Assembly (NCBI GenBank): GCA_902762955.1
Contig: CACWQH010000032.1
Coordinates: 1-35,989, forward strand
Direction of reading: 5' to 3'
Source of the DNA: an uncultured Lachnospiraceae bacterium
GTDB lineage: Bacteria; Bacillota; Clostridia; Lachnospirales; Lachnospiraceae
DNA length: 35,989 nt
Part shown: one piece after another, positions 7,602 to 16,529 of the stretch
Layout: each line of letters starts with the position of its first letter
Numbering within the stretch: the stretch's first letter is position 1
Position numbers and translations under genes: made by a program
Notes under the pieces: model-generated
The model's database searches: none
The model's input: only the letters and a program-made list of their open reading frames with translations
What the model was told of the DNA's origin: nothing

Positions 7602-8309
7602 ATGAGCGAAATTACAAAAAATGTACTTTTTTCAGAGGTGGATGCTAAGCTTAACATGAATATGAGTGGACTGATTAATTCCATGCAGGACTGTATTAAT
7701 AAGCAGACAGAGGAAATAGACAGAGGTTCAGCGTTCCTAAAAAGCCATAACAGAGCATGGTTTACGGTAAGCTGGAATATCGAGGTCAAAAGACTTCCTA
7801 AACTTTCGGAGGAGATAACTGTAAAAACATGGGCTTACGGCTTTTCGGTAGTTACCGGAGAAAGAAATGTAATTATTACCGACACGGATGGAAATGATAT
7901 AGTCTGTGCCGACTCGCACTGGGGATATATGGATGTGGAAAGTCAGCGTCCGGCCAGAATAACAGACGAGGATGTAGAAGGTTATGTGATGGGTGAGAGA
8001 TATCCTATGGATAAGGTAAGCCGCAAGATAAAGCTTCCTGAGAGCTTTGACTATGTCGAGGATATATGGGTTAGAAAGGAAGACCTTGATTTTAATAATC
8101 ATATGAGTAACGGAAGGTATATAATTAATGCTTATGAATATGTACCTGAAGGAAAGGTCAAGAGAATTCGTATTGATTATAAGAAGCAGTGCAAATATAA
8201 GGATGAGCTTTGTGTGTTTACAAATCATACAGACAATGAATATATAATTAAATTCACAGGTAAGGAAGATGGAGAGGACAGAGCAGTTGTGCTTTTTGAA
8301 ATTGAATAA
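7602..8309 (+). CDS. Acyl-ACP thioesterase
   Basis: A 235-aa double-hotdog thioesterase that releases fatty acids from acyl-carrier protein. The N-terminal hotdog has AFLKSHNRAWFTVSWNIEVK and ITVKTWAYGFSVVTGERNVI. The C-terminal hotdog carries DLDFNNHMSNGRYI, which matches the D-x-x-N-x-H catalytic pattern of FatA/FatB-type enzymes. The start at 7602 is preferred over ATG 7584 because GAGAGG (7586-7591) then sits at proper spacing; the upstream ATG would place that site inside the gene. The stop of the HTH gene is 18 bp upstream, so read-through transcription is possible. A 15-bp-stem terminator follows. Confidence 0.93.
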   Translation: MSEITKNVLFSEVDAKLNMNMSGLINSMQDCINKQTEEIDRGSAFLKSHNRAWFTVSWNIEVKRLPKLSEEITVKTWAYGFSVVTGERNVIITDTDGNDIVCADSHWGYMDVESQRPARITDEDVEGYVMGERYPMDKVSRKIKLPESFDYVEDIWVRKEDLDFNNHMSNGRYIINAYEYVPEGKVKRIRIDYKKQCKYKDELCVFTNHTDNEYIIKFTGKEDGEDRAVVLFEIE

Positions 8310-8327
8310 TTTTTCTTAACTATGACT

Positions 8328-8372
8328 AAAAACTTCCAAATCGCTACTTTTTTTGATGATTTGGAAGTTTTT
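8328..8372 (+). terminator. 15-bp-stem terminator-like hairpin, also carrying the TTCCAAAT sites
   Basis: AAAAACTTCCAAATC (8328-8342) pairs perfectly with GATTTGGAAGTTTTT (8358-8372), loop 15 nt, ending in a T-run. It is A-rich upstream and T-rich downstream, so it could work in both directions. Each arm carries the TTCCAAAT/ATTTGGAA word that recurs downstream of the next promoter, so it may double as an operator. Confidence 0.8.
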
Positions 8373-8373
8373 G

Positions 8374-8450
8374 TTGACAAAATAAGTTGCTAAATATTAT
8401 TATAATTGAAAGAAAACTTCCAAATGATAAAAAAAATAATAGATTTGGAA
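8374..8450 (+). promoter_or_regulatory. Promoter and second pair of TTCCAAAT/ATTTGGAA sites upstream of the ATPase gene
   Basis: TTGACA at 8374-8379 is followed by TATTAT (8395-8400, 15 bp) and TATAAT (8401-8406, 21 bp); neither spacing is ideal, so the exact -10 is uncertain. AACTTCCAAAT recurs at 8415-8425 with an inverted partner ATTTGGAA at 8443-8450. Together with the hairpin arms at 8328-8372 there are four copies of the half-site flanking the promoter. GAGGTGG just before 8468 is the ribosome binding site. Confidence 0.65.
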
Positions 8451-8467
8451 AAAAAGAGGTGGATATA

Positions 8468-9907
8468 ATGGTAGGAAGAACTGAGGAGAAAAGACAACTA
8501 CAATCACTACTTAGCGAGAAAGAATCTCAATTTATAGCGGTTTATGGAAGACGTAGAGTTGGAAAGACATTTCTAATCAGAGAAAGCTTTGATTATAAGT
8601 TTACTTTTCAACATACCGGACTTAGTACGAACTCGATTAAGAAGAATTTAAGAAAGAAAGTCCAGTTGGAGGAATTCGCTAAATCTTTGTCTGAGACCGG
8701 TTGTGCACCTAAAAACGAATTAACTTCATGGTATGATGCTTTTGATTGCTTGAAAGAAGTGATTATAAATTCAAAGGATAAGAAAAAGGTTATTTTTATA
8801 GATGAACTCTCATGGATGGATACTAAAGGTGGTGAATTGCTCTCTGCACTTGAACATTTTTGGAATGGTTGGGTAACTGCTCGTAAAGAAAAGGATGTCA
8901 TTTTGATTGTATGTGCTTCTGCAACATATTGGATGATGGATAATATCGTGAATTCAAAAGGAGGATTGCATAACAGATTAACAGGTAAGATTAATCTTCG
9001 ACCATTTACACTTGCTGAATGTGAAGAATATTTAAAAACAAAAAAGATATTATTTAACCGACATCAGATTATTCAATGCTATATGATACTTGGAGGAGTG
9101 CCGTATTATTGGAGCCTACTTAAGAAAGGAAAAAGTCTGCCTCAGAATATAGATGAGCTTTTTTTTAAGGACGGAGCGCCTCTACAAGATGAATATAACA
9201 ATCTGTATCATGCACTATTTAACAAACCTGAACAGTACATCAAGATAATTGAAGCACTGTGTGATATTAATAAAGGAATTACACGAGATGAAATATGCAA
9301 GAAAACAAGAATTTCCAGCTCTGGAGAACTGACAAAAAAACTGAAAGAACTAGAAAATTGTGGATTCGTAAGAAAATATGTACCATTTGGTTCAGAGAGA
9401 AAGAATGCTATGTATCAACTTGTGGATAATTTTACGTTGTTTTATAATAGGTTTTTAAAGAATAATTCACATGATGAAAACTTTTGGAAAAGTGCGAGCA
9501 ATTCGAGTGAAATATATTCTTGGAGCGGTATAGCATTTGAAAGAGTTTGTCTTGAGCACATAGAACAAATAAAGAATGCGCTGGGAATTTCAGGAGTACA
9601 AACAGATGTTAATTCTTGGAAATGTGAGGCAAATCCTGACAAAGGGTTACAGGGGTCTCAAATTGATTTATTAATTGTTAGGAAAGATCAGATTATTAAT
9701 TTATGCGAGATGAAATATTCAGAATCGGATTATGTTCCCGATGTTGCGTTTGATAAAGCTATGAGACGAAAAATATCTGATTTAAAGAAAACTACGAAAA
9801 CAAAGTATGCAATTCATTCGACACTGGTAACAACTTACGAGGTGGGAGAGAGTTCATATACCGGAAATATTCAGTCAATTATAACCGGTGAAGATTTGTT
9901 TAAATAG
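8468..9907 (+). CDS. DUF234-type AAA ATPase with C-terminal nuclease-like domain
   Basis: A 479-aa protein of the archaeal-type/DEXX-box ATPase group. FIAVYGRRRVGKTFLI (about residues 22-37) is Walker A and KKVIFIDELSWMDTKG Walker B. LHNRLTGKINLRPFTLAECE is the typical sensor region. A winged-helix segment follows (KGITRDEICKKTRISSSGEL). The C-terminal DUF234 domain ends with GSQIDLLIVRKDQIINLCEM and then KYSES, a D...E-x-K arrangement as in PD-(D/E)XK nucleases. The start at 8468 is chosen because GAGGTGG precedes it; an upstream in-frame ATG at 8387 lies inside the operator region. The cellular role of the family is not established. Confidence 0.9.
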   Translation: MVGRTEEKRQLQSLLSEKESQFIAVYGRRRVGKTFLIRESFDYKFTFQHTGLSTNSIKKNLRKKVQLEEFAKSLSETGCAPKNELTSWYDAFDCLKEVIINSKDKKKVIFIDELSWMDTKGGELLSALEHFWNGWVTARKEKDVILIVCASATYWMMDNIVNSKGGLHNRLTGKINLRPFTLAECEEYLKTKKILFNRHQIIQCYMILGGVPYYWSLLKKGKSLPQNIDELFFKDGAPLQDEYNNLYHALFNKPEQYIKIIEALCDINKGITRDEICKKTRISSSGELTKKLKELENCGFVRKYVPFGSERKNAMYQLVDNFTLFYNRFLKNNSHDENFWKSASNSSEIYSWSGIAFERVCLEHIEQIKNALGISGVQTDVNSWKCEANPDKGLQGSQIDLLIVRKDQIINLCEMKYSESDYVPDVAFDKAMRRKISDLKKTTKTKYAIHSTLVTTYEVGESSYTGNIQSIITGEDLFK

Positions 9908-9978
9908 TTTTCAGGACTTATAAAGGAATATCATTGAAATAAAATGTTAAAAGTACTAAGAAATATTGGGGGATAAAA

Positions 9979-10647
9979 ATGAAGTTTGAATTTATTGAAT
10001 ATAACAATAGAAAAGTGTCAGATGATGAATTATTAAATGATATGAAAAGAGTTGTTACAGAATATAAATTGGATTCATTAACTCAAAGTAAATATACATT
10101 ATATGGGAAATATGATTGTAGCACTATTATAAGAAGATTTGGAACTTGGAATAATGGGCTTATAAAAGCAGGTATTTCAGTAACACAACAATTTTGGACT
10201 GAAGAAGAGCTTTTTTTAAACATTGAAAATGTCTGGATAAAAAAAGGATCGCAGCCTCGTAGAAGAGATATGGATGATAAGGATTTGTCAACTATTTCAA
10301 GTGGTGCATATTTACGAAAGTATGGAAAATGGACTGATGCACTTATTGCATTTGTTAATTATATTAATGAAGATGGTACAGATAAAATCAATGAAGCGAA
10401 TAATATAAATACGATAGAAATAAATAATCATAAAACAAAGCGAGATATAAATTTAAGACTTAGATTTAAAGTTCTACAAAGAGACAAGTTTAAATGTTGT
10501 GCATGTGGAGCTTCTCCAGCTAAAGATTCATCAGTAGAATTGCAAGTTGATCATATTATTCCTTATTCAAAAGGTGGAGAGACGATAGAAGAAAATTTGC
10601 AAACATTATGTTCAAAATGTAATTCTGGAAAAAGTAATGTGTTATAA
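9979..10647 (+). CDS. HNH endonuclease with two homing-endonuclease-associated repeats
   Basis: A 222-aa protein. The N-terminal half has two copies of the HNH-associated DNA-binding repeat: one ends RRFGTWNNGLIKAGI (about residues 50-68), the other YLRKYGKWTDALIAF (about 113-130), each preceded by an E/D-E-L-L/F-x-x-I helix. The C-terminus is an HNH domain with a zinc ribbon: CCACGAS, then LQVDHIIPYSKGG, ENLQTLCSKCNSGKS. It could be a free-standing homing-type or defensive endonuclease. It is co-directional with the DUF234 ATPase 71 bp upstream; whether they act together is unknown. The ribosome binding site is GGGGGATA. Confidence 0.88.
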   Translation: MKFEFIEYNNRKVSDDELLNDMKRVVTEYKLDSLTQSKYTLYGKYDCSTIIRRFGTWNNGLIKAGISVTQQFWTEEELFLNIENVWIKKGSQPRRRDMDDKDLSTISSGAYLRKYGKWTDALIAFVNYINEDGTDKINEANNINTIEINNHKTKRDINLRLRFKVLQRDKFKCCACGASPAKDSSVELQVDHIIPYSKGGETIEENLQTLCSKCNSGKSNVL

Positions 10648-10649
10648 GA

Positions 10650-10678
10650 ATTAATTTAATAAAGGGTATTAAATTAAT
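10650..10678 (+). repeat. Perfect AT-only inverted repeat, 12-bp arms
   Basis: ATTAATTTAATA (10650-10661) and TATTAAATTAAT (10667-10678) flank AAGGG. It starts directly after the HNH stop codon. No T-run follows, so a terminator role is doubtful; it may be an operator or a weak mRNA 3'-end structure. Confidence 0.7.
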
Positions 10679-10714
10679 ATGAAAATAGAGAAATTATGCA
10701 AGGGAGATTAACAA

Positions 10715-11155
10715 ATGCCTAATAAGATAAACATTTCAGATGATATAATAAAAGAACTTATAAAGTCGGCGGATAATGCAAGAAAAAATGCTTATGCGCC
10801 TTATTCGCATTTTAAGGTGGGCGCTGCGTTATATGCTGCAAAGGATGAGGATAATTTTAATATAATAACAGGCTGTAATGTGGAGAATGCTTCATACCCG
10901 GCAGGAAACTGTGCGGAGAGAACTGCTGTATTTAAAGCGGTGAGTGAGGGCTATAATAACTTTAAGGCGATAGCTATAATAGGTGGGGATGATATCTATA
11001 CATCCCCATGCGGAATCTGCAGACAGGTTTTAAGAGAGTTTGTTGCACCTAATATTTTTTATGTTATAATGGCAAAGAATGAAAATGATTATGTTATAAA
11101 AACTTTAGAGGAGCTTCTTCCCATGAGCTTCGGACCGGAGAGTCTGAAGAAATAA
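10715..11155 (+). CDS. cdd: Cytidine deaminase
   Basis: A 146-aa protein of the short tetrameric class. It converts cytidine and deoxycytidine to uridine forms in pyrimidine salvage. The zinc site is visible: C-N-V-E-N-A near residues 53-58 (first Cys ligand and catalytic Glu region), N-C-A-E-R for the second cluster, and P-C-G-I-C-R-Q with the paired cysteines. N-A-Y-A-P-Y-S-H-F-K-V-G-A near 25-37 is the usual substrate loop. A strong AGGGAG site precedes the ATG. It opens the housekeeping block cdd - peptidase - era - recO, a common neighbourhood in Firmicutes. Confidence 0.97.
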   Translation: MPNKINISDDIIKELIKSADNARKNAYAPYSHFKVGAALYAAKDEDNFNIITGCNVENASYPAGNCAERTAVFKAVSEGYNNFKAIAIIGGDDIYTSPCGICRQVLREFVAPNIFYVIMAKNENDYVIKTLEELLPMSFGPESLKK

Positions 11156-11211
11156 TTATTATTAGTTTTGGATATAATTCAGAAATTTAAAAAGATAGTG
11201 AGGTATAAAAA

Positions 11212-14127
11212 TTGGCAGGCATTGAAGATTTAAAAGCATACGAATTAGTTGAGAAAAAGTCCCTGGATGAGGTAAAGGGAACAGGTTATGTTCTTTCACA
11301 TAAGAAGACAAAGGCAAGAGTGGTTGTTATTGAAAATGATGACAATAACAAGGTATTTACCATAGGCTTCAGAACTCCGCCGGCAGATGATACAGGTGTA
11401 GCACATATTACAGAGCATTCGGTTTTGTGCGGTTCTAAGAATTTCCCTGTTAAGGATCCTTTTGTAGAACTCGCAAAGGGCTCGCTCAATACATTTTTAA
11501 ATGCGATGACTTACTCGGATAAGACGGTTTATCCGGTAGCAAGTTTAAATAAAAAGGATTTTCACAATCTTATGCATGTATATCTTGATGCGGTTTTTTA
11601 TCCTAATATCTATGAAAAAACAGAGATAATGATGCAGGAGGGCTGGCACTACGAGGTGGATGAGGATGGCAGCCTTAAGTATAACGGAGTTGTATTTAAT
11701 GAGATGAAGGGTGTCTATTCCTCACCGGAGCAGATACTTTATCGTGATATAGAAAAATCTCTTCTTCCGGATACAACCTATGGCTATGAGTCCGGCGGAG
11801 ATCCTGTGTACATTACAGATTTAACACAGGAGGCATTTATTGATTTTCATAAGAGATATTACCATCCGAGCAACAGCTATATCTACCTTTACGGAGATAT
11901 GGATGCTGTCAGTGAGCTTGAGTTTACAGATGAGCAATATCTTAATAATTTTGATTTCCTTGATATTGATTCGCATATAGAGGATGAGCCTCCTTTTGAA
12001 AGCCCAAAGGAGCTTATGGATTTTTATTCTATTTCGGAGACAGATGATGAGGAGGATAATACCTATCTTGCTTACAATGTGTCTGTCGGAAGAAGCACGG
12101 ATAAAAAGCTTTGCGCTGCATTTGCTGTGCTCGAACATGTGCTTCTTGAGACACCGGGAGCACCGCTTAAGACTGCACTCATAGATGCCGGAATTGGTAA
12201 GGATGTATTTTCGTCCTTTGATGACGGTATAAATCAGCCGTCGCTTTCAATAATTGCGAAAAATGCCAACATAACCGATAAGCAGAAATTTATTGATGTA
12301 ATAAATGAATCGCTTAAAGCAATAGTAGAGAAAAAGATTAACAAAAAATCTCTGCTTGCAGCGATAAATTATTTTGAATTTAAGCATAAGGAGGCTAATT
12401 ACGGAAGATATCCGAAGGGACTTATGCTTGGTTTAAATGCGTTTAATACATGGCTTTATGATGACAGCAAGGCGCTGGAGCTGTTTTCATTAAATGAAGT
12501 TTTTGACGAGCTTAAAAAGGAAGTTGACAACGGATATTTTGAGCAGCTTATAACTAAATATATTCTTGAAAATAATCATAAGACATATGTGATTCTTTCA
12601 CCTAAAAAAGGATTAAATGAGCTTCGTGAGAAGGAAGAAAAGGAGAAGCTTGAGGAGTATAAAAAGACCTTGACAAAGGCTGATATCGAGGAAATTAAAA
12701 AGCAGGAGGAGCATCTTAAGGAGTACCAGAGCATCCCGAGCACAGATGAGGAGCTTAAGACTATTCCTATGCTTGAGATATCGGATATTGATAAAAAGGC
12801 AAGAACCATAAACAACCGGTTCAGTGAGATTGAGATGGTTAAGGTTGTAAGCCACGATATATTTACCAACGGAATAAGCTATATCAGTCTTAACTTTGAT
12901 GTGACGGATATTGATTATAATTCATATCCTTATATATCTCTTCTGACCGAGATATTTAAATATGTTGATACTGAAAACTACAGCTACAATGAACTAAGTG
13001 AGGAGATTAATCTTTATACCGGCGGCATAGGATTTACCACAGGTGTAATCAATAAAAAGGCAAAGGATTCCTATGCAGTACATTTTATAGTAAATGCAAA
13101 GATGCTTGATGCAAATGTTGATAAGGGTATGGAGCTTGTGGAGGAGATACTTTTTACCTCAAAGCTTGATGATAAAAAGCGTCTTAAGGAGATAATTGCC
13201 GAGACGGTTTCGGGACTTAAAAATGATCTTGTTTCCTCCGGTCATCTGACAGCAGGCGGTCGTGCGATATCATACATTTCGCCTATCGGAGTTGTAAAGG
13301 AGCTTACCGAGGGTATTGACTATTACAATTTCCTTGATGATTTGGATAAGCATTTTGAGGAAAAGGCGGATGCTTTGATAGAAAGCTTAAAGACAGTACT
13401 CGGAGAGGTATTAAGAAGAGGAGGACTTTTGGTATCCTATACCTCTGATAAAGATCCAAAGGAAATGCTTGAAAAGAGCATAAGCCATCTATCCAAGAGA
13501 CTTTCTTCAAGACTTGATTTTGACAGGGAAAAGGCTATTGAGCCTAAGGTGTTAAATGAGGGGTATAAGACAGCGAGTCAGGTACAGTATGTGGCAACCG
13601 CAGGAAACTTTATGGAAAAGGGACTTAGTTATAACGGCGGTCTTGCGGTACTTCAATCCATTTTCTCTTATGATTATCTTTGGATAAATGTAAGAGTTAA
13701 AGGCGGAGCCTACGGATGTATGTGTTCATTTTCAAGAAGCGGAAATGTGTATTTTACATCTTACAGAGATCCAAATCTTATGGAGACCTATGAGATTTAT
13801 AAAAAAGCACCGGATTATGTAAGAAATTTTGATGCCAGCGACAGGGATATGACCAAATATATAATCGGTGCAATCAGCAGAATTGATACACCGCTTACTC
13901 CGTCTGCAGAGGGTAACTTCAGCCTTATTGCTGACCTTATGGAACTTACCGATGAGGATTTGCAAAGAGAGCGTGATGAGGTGCTTGGTGCGACAGTTGA
14001 AACTATAAGAACACTTGCACCTTACGTGGAAGCTGCAACCGAAAGTGGTACAATCTGTGCCATAGGCGGAGAGGGCAAGATAGAGAATGCAAAGGATAAT
14101 TTCAAGGAGATACTTAGCAGGTTTTAG
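11212..14127 (+). CDS. M16C-family zinc metallopeptidase (presequence-protease-like)
   Basis: A 971-aa protein, full length for the family. The inverted zinc motif H-I-T-E-H lies at residues 65-69 and the downstream acidic ligand region is VFNEMKGVYSSPEQIL. It has the four-domain arrangement of PreP/falcilysin-type M16C peptidases with a charged helical linker (about 465-515). It probably degrades small unfolded peptides in the cytoplasm; no signal peptide is visible. It begins with TTG at 11212, with GTGAGG at about 11198-11203 as ribosome binding site; no in-frame ATG sits closer. Confidence 0.93.
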   Translation: MAGIEDLKAYELVEKKSLDEVKGTGYVLSHKKTKARVVVIENDDNNKVFTIGFRTPPADDTGVAHITEHSVLCGSKNFPVKDPFVELAKGSLNTFLNAMTYSDKTVYPVASLNKKDFHNLMHVYLDAVFYPNIYEKTEIMMQEGWHYEVDEDGSLKYNGVVFNEMKGVYSSPEQILYRDIEKSLLPDTTYGYESGGDPVYITDLTQEAFIDFHKRYYHPSNSYIYLYGDMDAVSELEFTDEQYLNNFDFLDIDSHIEDEPPFESPKELMDFYSISETDDEEDNTYLAYNVSVGRSTDKKLCAAFAVLEHVLLETPGAPLKTALIDAGIGKDVFSSFDDGINQPSLSIIAKNANITDKQKFIDVINESLKAIVEKKINKKSLLAAINYFEFKHKEANYGRYPKGLMLGLNAFNTWLYDDSKALELFSLNEVFDELKKEVDNGYFEQLITKYILENNHKTYVILSPKKGLNELREKEEKEKLEEYKKTLTKADIEEIKKQEEHLKEYQSIPSTDEELKTIPMLEISDIDKKARTINNRFSEIEMVKVVSHDIFTNGISYISLNFDVTDIDYNSYPYISLLTEIFKYVDTENYSYNELSEEINLYTGGIGFTTGVINKKAKDSYAVHFIVNAKMLDANVDKGMELVEEILFTSKLDDKKRLKEIIAETVSGLKNDLVSSGHLTAGGRAISYISPIGVVKELTEGIDYYNFLDDLDKHFEEKADALIESLKTVLGEVLRRGGLLVSYTSDKDPKEMLEKSISHLSKRLSSRLDFDREKAIEPKVLNEGYKTASQVQYVATAGNFMEKGLSYNGGLAVLQSIFSYDYLWINVRVKGGAYGCMCSFSRSGNVYFTSYRDPNLMETYEIYKKAPDYVRNFDASDRDMTKYIIGAISRIDTPLTPSAEGNFSLIADLMELTDEDLQRERDEVLGATVETIRTLAPYVEAATESGTICAIGGEGKIENAKDNFKEILSRF

Positions 14128-14202
14128 ATTATATTTCAGAATGAATTATATTTTTTAATTAACTATAAGATAGACATTTAGCAAAAAGGATAAAGCTTAA
14201 AT

Positions 14203-15102
14203 ATGGATAACTTTAAATCGGGCTTTGTTGCAATCATCGGAAGACCAAATGTGGGTAAGTCCACTCTTATGAACAGACTTATCGGACAAAAGATTGCCAT
14301 AACAAGCAGCAAGGCACAGACCACCAGAAACAGAATACAGACAGTATATACAGATGATGAGGCACAGATTATTTTTCTTGATACTCCGGGTATAAATAAG
14401 GCAAAAAATAAGCTCGGAGAGTATATGATGAATGTTGCTCACGGCACCTTAAATGAAGTGGATGTCATAATGTGGATTGTTGAGCCGACTACCTTTATCG
14501 GTGCAGGGGAAAGACATATCATAGAGGTGCTTGGCAAGGTAAATACACCTATAATTCTTGTAATCAATAAGACGGATACCGTAGAAGAACAAATGATATT
14601 TGATGCCATAAATTCATATAAGGATGTATGTGAGTTTGAGGCGATAGTTCCGGTTTCCGCTCTACGAGGCAAAAATACCGATGAGCTTATAAAGTCGATA
14701 AAAAAGCTTCTTCCGTATGGTCCACAGTTCTATGATGAGGATACTGTAACAGACCAGCCGGAAAGGCAGATAGCTTCTGAGCTTATAAGAGAACAGGCTT
14801 TAAGACAGCTTGATAAGGAGATACCTCATGGTATAGCTGTTGTTATAGACAGGATGAAGGAAAGACCGGACGGCAGCCTGTGTGATATAGATGCAACTAT
14901 AATCTGTGAGAGAGATTCACATAAGGGAATAATAATCGGAAAGCAGGGAAAGATGCTTAAAAATATAGGCACCAAGGCGCGAATCAGTATTGAAAACCTG
15001 CTTGGAATGAAGGTCAATCTTAAGCTTTGGGTTAAAGTAAAAAAGGATTGGCGGGACAGCGATACGCTTATTAAAAATTACGGTTACAGGGATGAAGATT
15101 AG
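14203..15102 (+). CDS. era: GTPase Era
   Basis: A 299-aa full-length Era. G1 is GRPNVGKST, the switch region has KAQTTRNRIQTVYT, G3 is DTPG and G4 is NKTD. The C-terminal KH domain has GIIIGKQGKMLKNIGTKARI, which binds the 3' end of 16S rRNA. Era acts in 30S subunit maturation. It is followed after 2 bp by recO, a conserved pair, so the two are translated together. Confidence 0.98.
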   Translation: MDNFKSGFVAIIGRPNVGKSTLMNRLIGQKIAITSSKAQTTRNRIQTVYTDDEAQIIFLDTPGINKAKNKLGEYMMNVAHGTLNEVDVIMWIVEPTTFIGAGERHIIEVLGKVNTPIILVINKTDTVEEQMIFDAINSYKDVCEFEAIVPVSALRGKNTDELIKSIKKLLPYGPQFYDEDTVTDQPERQIASELIREQALRQLDKEIPHGIAVVIDRMKERPDGSLCDIDATIICERDSHKGIIIGKQGKMLKNIGTKARISIENLLGMKVNLKLWVKVKKDWRDSDTLIKNYGYRDED

Positions 15103-15104
15103 CT

Positions 15105-15848
15105 ATGAGGCAGGAGATTGAAGTTACGGGAATTGTATTATATGTGACTCTGGTTGGTGAATATGATAAAAGACTTGTTATACTTACCAAAGAAAGAGGA
15201 AAGATAACTGTATTTGCCAATGGCGCCAGAAGACCAAATTCCGCACTTACCGCTGCAAGTCAAAGCTATGTAATGGGAACCTTTACGGTATTTCCTACAA
15301 GAGATGCGTATAATCTGGTAAAGGTGGACGTGAAGGAGTATTTTCACGATATAGCATATGATATGGAAAAAATGTGCTATGCGGCTTTTTTTTCCGAATT
15401 TATGTCTTACTATACAAGAGAGGGTGACTTTTGCACCAATAATCTGAATCTCTTATATGTGACCTTTAAGGCACTTCTTGATGACAGGGTTTCAAATGAA
15501 CTTATAAGATATATTTACGAGATAAAACTTATGGATATTGAAGGAGAGGGCATACAGGCTTTTTCCTGTGTTAATTGCGGTGAAAAGGAGCGTATAAACT
15601 ACTTCGATGCAAGGTCGGGCGGACTTTTATGTGATAAGTGTGCACTTGCAAAGAAAGTAACTTATAAGGTAAGCGATTCGCTTATATACACTTTGCAATA
15701 TATCCTTTCAACACCAATAAATAAGCTTTACGGATTTACACTTTCTGATGATGTTATGGCAGAACTTCGATATGTGGCTGACCGTTTCAGAAATGAATAT
15801 GTTGATAAGAATTTCAAGTCTTTGGAAATTCTTTCGACTCTTGCTTGA
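15105..15848 (+). CDS. recO: DNA repair protein RecO
   Basis: A 247-aa protein. The N-terminal OB fold (EVTGIVLYVTLVGEYDKRLV, then ERGKITVFANGARRPNS) is typical of RecO. A four-cysteine zinc site is seen in CVNCGEKERINYFDARSGG followed by LLCDKCA. RecO loads RecA on SSB-coated gaps together with RecR. It overlaps the promoter of the next lipoprotein gene at its 3' end. Confidence 0.97.
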   Translation: MRQEIEVTGIVLYVTLVGEYDKRLVILTKERGKITVFANGARRPNSALTAASQSYVMGTFTVFPTRDAYNLVKVDVKEYFHDIAYDMEKMCYAAFFSEFMSYYTREGDFCTNNLNLLYVTFKALLDDRVSNELIRYIYEIKLMDIEGEGIQAFSCVNCGEKERINYFDARSGGLLCDKCALAKKVTYKVSDSLIYTLQYILSTPINKLYGFTLSDDVMAELRYVADRFRNEYVDKNFKSLEILSTLA

Positions 15849-15873
15849 AATATTTGCATAAATTTTGTATTAT
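15845..15873 (+). promoter_or_regulatory. Promoter for the lipoprotein gene
   Basis: TTGAAA (15845-15850), a 17-bp spacer and TATTAT (15868-15873) form a good sigma-A promoter, partly inside the end of recO. The lipoprotein ATG lies about 37 bp downstream of the -10. Confidence 0.6.
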
Positions 15874-15909
15874 ACTTTGAGAGTTTATACTATAAATATT
15901 TTAGGAGCT

Positions 15910-16509
15910 ATGAAAATGTTTAAATTTAGGAAAAAAATATTAGTATTAATTATGTCGGTTTTAATTCTTTGCCTTGCTTGCGCCTGCGGTAAGAAAAAGG
16001 AAAAATATATCGGTGATATTAATGAGAATACGATTACAATTAATGAGGACGGAAGCATCCGCGAGATAGCCTGTGAGAATTTTGCTGATACAAGCTATGA
16101 TATTTCCGGTTTAAAGGATGATATAAAATCAGATATTGAAAAGTACTGCGGCAGTGACAAAAAGGATGCAGTAAAGCTTTTGGAATATAAAGAGGATAGC
16201 AAGATTGTTAAAGTAGCAATTGACTACAAATCTTTAGATGATTATAATGCCTTTAATGGTACGTCGTATATGAATAGTCAAGATTTGCTTGCTTTTGGCG
16301 ATGTGGCACTTAAGGATATGGCAGGAAATGATATATATGTTTCAGGCATAGATACAAGTGCGGCAGCTTATAAGATTTTTAGTGCAGATTCTGCATTTAC
16401 ACTTAACATAAGCGGAGAGATAGTGTATTATAATGGACATGTCAGTATAAACGGTTCAAACAGTGCTAAGTTTGATGGCTTGGGAAATGCTATCATAATT
16501 TATAAATAA
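15910..16509 (+). CDS. Putative lipoprotein of unknown function
   Basis: A 199-aa protein. The N-terminus is basic (MKMFKFRKK), then hydrophobic ([17 protein letters not shown]), with a lipobox L-A-C-A-C followed by GKKKEK, so a secreted lipid-anchored protein is likely. The mature part is acidic and rich in Asp and Lys, with no catalytic motif I recognise. The start at 15910 is chosen for AGGAG at about 15903; longer in-frame starts lack a site. It lies between recO and glyS with its own promoter. Confidence 0.8.
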   Translation: MKMFKFRKKILVLIMSVLILCLACACGKKKEKYIGDINENTITINEDGSIREIACENFADTSYDISGLKDDIKSDIEKYCGSDKKDAVKLLEYKEDSKIVKVAIDYKSLDDYNAFNGTSYMNSQDLLAFGDVALKDMAGNDIYVSGIDTSAAAYKIFSADSAFTLNISGEIVYYNGHVSINGSNSAKFDGLGNAIIIYK

Positions 16510-16529
16510 TTTTAAGAAGAGGTATTCAT

